From: Pseudomonas chlororaphis
GTDB lineage: Bacteria > Pseudomonadota > Gammaproteobacteria > Pseudomonadales > Pseudomonadaceae
DNA length: 64,000 nt
Direction of reading: 5' to 3'
Assembly: GCF_003731765.1 (NCBI RefSeq)
Contig: NZ_MOAL01000004.1
Coordinates: 248,001 to 312,000 of the forward strand
In this document: piece by piece, positions 62,824 to 64,000 of the stretch
Position numbering within the stretch: position 1 is the stretch's first letter
How the letters are laid out: every line of letters begins with the position of its first letter
Made by a program: the position numbers and the translations under genes
The notes under the pieces: model-generated
What the model was told of the DNA's origin: nothing
Seen by the model: the letters and a program-made list of their open reading frames with translations, nothing else
The model's database searches: none

Positions 62824-63801
62824 TTATAGAGTGATCGGCGTCATTTTCACCGTTAGCTGGCTGGCGAGGTTTGCGTTCGCTAAGAACACCGCTGCATCTG
62901 CAGGACTGGGTGTCGGTCCTGGAGCGTGAATGTGTGTTGCCAGTTGAGTGTTCATTCCCTGCACCAGGTCGAGCAGATCGCACAGCACCTGCAGCACGTT
63001 GACCGACTCCGATCCCAACCAGGTCTTGGGCGCCTGCAGGCGCTGACTGATCCCCGCCACGCTTTGGCGCAGCCCCTGGATCTGCTCCTGCATGTCGCCG
63101 CCCACCGTCGCGTTGTGCTTCTGGCCCACCACCAGGTTCAGGTCGCGGCCGGTGGCCTGGTGTAGGTCGTCCACGGCCGCCAGGCTTGCGGACCCACCCG
63201 ACAGCAGCTTGAGCGCGCCCAGCGCCTCGATCTTCTTGATCCCACCCACTGACTCGGTTGAATGGTCGTCCACCGTCCTGGTGTGATTCTGGAAGCTCTC
63301 GGTGTTCTCTAGGGCTTCCACTTCACGCTCTATCGCCTTGTCCTGGATCTTGCCATCAGTTTGGCGCAGCCAGTTTCCGTCGGCATCGACCCGCTGCTGG
63401 CAGGCCTCGCTGTGCTGCCAGACCTGGTCGCCTTTCGGCACCCGGGGCAGGCTCAGGCCATGCGGCAGGATCTGGGTAATAAAGGGCTTGTGTGGCAGGC
63501 CGTAGGCGAAGCTGACCACCACCGTGGTGCCTTCCTCGGGGAAGCCGAACATGCCGGCTTCCTGGCCCCCCATCGGTGCCGGCAGCGGCAGGCCGGTCAG
63601 GATCGGCAGCGCAGGATCTGGTTCACCATCGGGCAGCAGCACTTCGACGTCGACGCCGAAGCGTGGCCGGAAGTAGTCGCACAGCCCGGGCGCCGCCGGC
63701 GCATCAGGAACGGCCACCACCCGGCCAAAGCGTGGCAGGTGGTAGCCGCCGGTGAGTTCGGGAAACTGGCGCTCTACGCTGCGCCGGATTGCGTCCTCCA
63801 T
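62824..63801 (-). CDS. Phage baseplate assembly protein V (tail spike/puncturing protein)
   Basis: The 325-residue product begins MEDAIRRSVERQFPELTGGYHLPRFGRVVAVP and has the gpV/VgrG-like OB-fold region (CDYFRPRFGVDVEVLLPDGEPDPALPILTGLPLPAPMGGQEAGMFGFPEEGTTVVVSFAYGLPHKPFITQIL). Next comes a long repeat-like beta-helix stretch (residues about 175-265), then a helix and THIHAPGP. In P2-type spikes an HxH motif near the tip binds iron; the HIH here sits about 35 residues from the C-terminus. It overlaps the upstream gene by 28 nt and is last in the leftward cluster. Confidence 0.85.
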   Translation of the reverse strand: MEDAIRRSVERQFPELTGGYHLPRFGRVVAVPDAPAAPGLCDYFRPRFGVDVEVLLPDGEPDPALPILTGLPLPAPMGGQEAGMFGFPEEGTTVVVSFAYGLPHKPFITQILPHGLSLPRVPKGDQVWQHSEACQQRVDADGNWLRQTDGKIQDKAIEREVEALENTESFQNHTRTVDDHSTESVGGIKKIEALGALKLLSGGSASLAAVDDLHQATGRDLNLVVGQKHNATVGGDMQEQIQGLRQSVAGISQRLQAPKTWLGSESVNVLQVLCDLLDLVQGMNTQLATHIHAPGPTPSPADAAVFLANANLASQLTVKMTPITL

Positions 63802-64000
63802 TTGATTGCCATCTGATTGCCGGCGAGGGTCACGCTGGTGATCCGCTCGCCCTGGTAGCCGTCGAACAACCCGGTGGGCAGTTGCAGCGGCGCCCGGGTG
63901 CCAAAGAAGCTGTCCGCCCAACTGCCCACAAACACCTCCCCGTCACCCTGTTGCTGCCAGATGAAGTCGGGGATGTTGAACACGCTGGCCAGGCTGTCCA
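63774..64000 (-). CDS. Phage tail/baseplate protein, C-terminal end (partial)
   Basis: An open frame enters from the right edge and ends at 63774. Visible residues include SVFNIPDFIWQQQGDGEVFVGSWADSFFGTRAPLQLPTGLFDGYQGERITSVTLAGNQMAIKWRTQSGAA. A Met at 63983 is internal; the frame stays open to the edge. Position directly upstream of gpV suggests a late-control or hub-type (gpD-like) tail protein, but the family cannot be fixed from this fragment. Confidence 0.65.
   Translation of the reverse strand, partial: DSLASVFNIPDFIWQQQGDGEVFVGSWADSFFGTRAPLQLPTGLFDGYQGERITSVTLAGNQMAIKWRTQSGAA

Larger units (their letters stand above)
59140..64000. mobile_element. Left part of a tRNA-Ser-integrated prophage or genomic island (continues past right edge)
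   Basis: From the att remnant onward the base composition is lower in GC, codon use differs, direct and inverted repeats are frequent, and the genes are of phage or island type (DUF3800 protein, SOS-controlled small genes, baseplate gpV). No integrase or transposase is seen within the window, so it would be expected near the opposite end. The exact class of element cannot be decided here. Confidence 0.75.

Overview
The window reads as a chromosome segment of a fluorescent-group Pseudomonas. The first 9 kb carries the Pseudomonas order yceD-rpmF-plsX-fabD-fabG-acpP-fabF-pabC-mltG-tmk-holB-tatD followed by a TetR gene. Most genes use high-GC Pseudomonas codons, there is a Pseudomonas-type REP repeat array, and a divergent etfD/etfBA locus carries a PsrA-like box. 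All identifications come from reading the sequence; no database search was run.

Layout. 0-9.4 kb: fatty-acid synthesis, cell-wall and DNA-replication housekeeping genes; the pilZ gene expected between holB and tatD is absent. 9.4-13.2 kb: a stretch with no convincing gene, then a TetR regulator, moaA and two envelope or unknown genes. 13.3-19.9 kb: a sugar locus with an FCD-type GntR regulator, SMP-30 lactonase, SDR sugar dehydrogenase and an AraFGH-type ABC importer. 20.0-24.3 kb: a compact four-gene set of GntR/UTRA regulator, ADP-ribosylglycohydrolase, NCS1 permease and PfkB kinase. 24.3-29.6 kb: assorted genes including two MFS transporters. 29.8-33.8 kb: dgoK-dgoA-dgoD and an IclR regulator, with a tandem REP array between dgoD and the regulator. 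The dgoK promoter and the SDR promoter 14.7 kb away are near-identical, so the two loci probably form one regulon for oxidative (De Ley-Doudoroff) D-galactose use: import, dehydrogenase, lactonase, galactonate dehydratase, KDGal kinase, KDPGal aldolase.

33.8-46.3 kb: a zinc alcohol dehydrogenase with a divergent AraC regulator, the electron-transfer flavoprotein system (etfD, etfBA), an envelope set ending in an OmpA-like lipoprotein, a MocR regulator and several small genes. 46.7-49.9 kb: the conserved trio of circularly permuted ATP-grasp, alpha-E and transglutaminase-like proteins. 49.9-59.1 kb: a cytochrome c/rhodanese pair, a 31-residue membrane protein not usually called by gene finders, a thiolase/FadB-like beta-oxidation pair, a class I amidotransferase, CorA, PlsC and a PseH-like acetyltransferase.

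59.14 kb to the right end: an integrated element (prophage or island). It begins at a 23-bp remnant of the 3' end of a tRNA-Ser gene, inferred to be the attachment site. It then holds a non-coding block with a perfect 25-bp inverted repeat and nine GGTAAT/ATTACC motifs, a DUF3800 gene, a LexA-box-controlled pair of small genes, a 33-residue small ORF, a palindrome-rich regulatory stretch, and the last genes of a leftward tail/baseplate cluster (gpV spike). The least explained material lies in 59.1-62.8 kb and in the 20.0-24.3 kb cluster.
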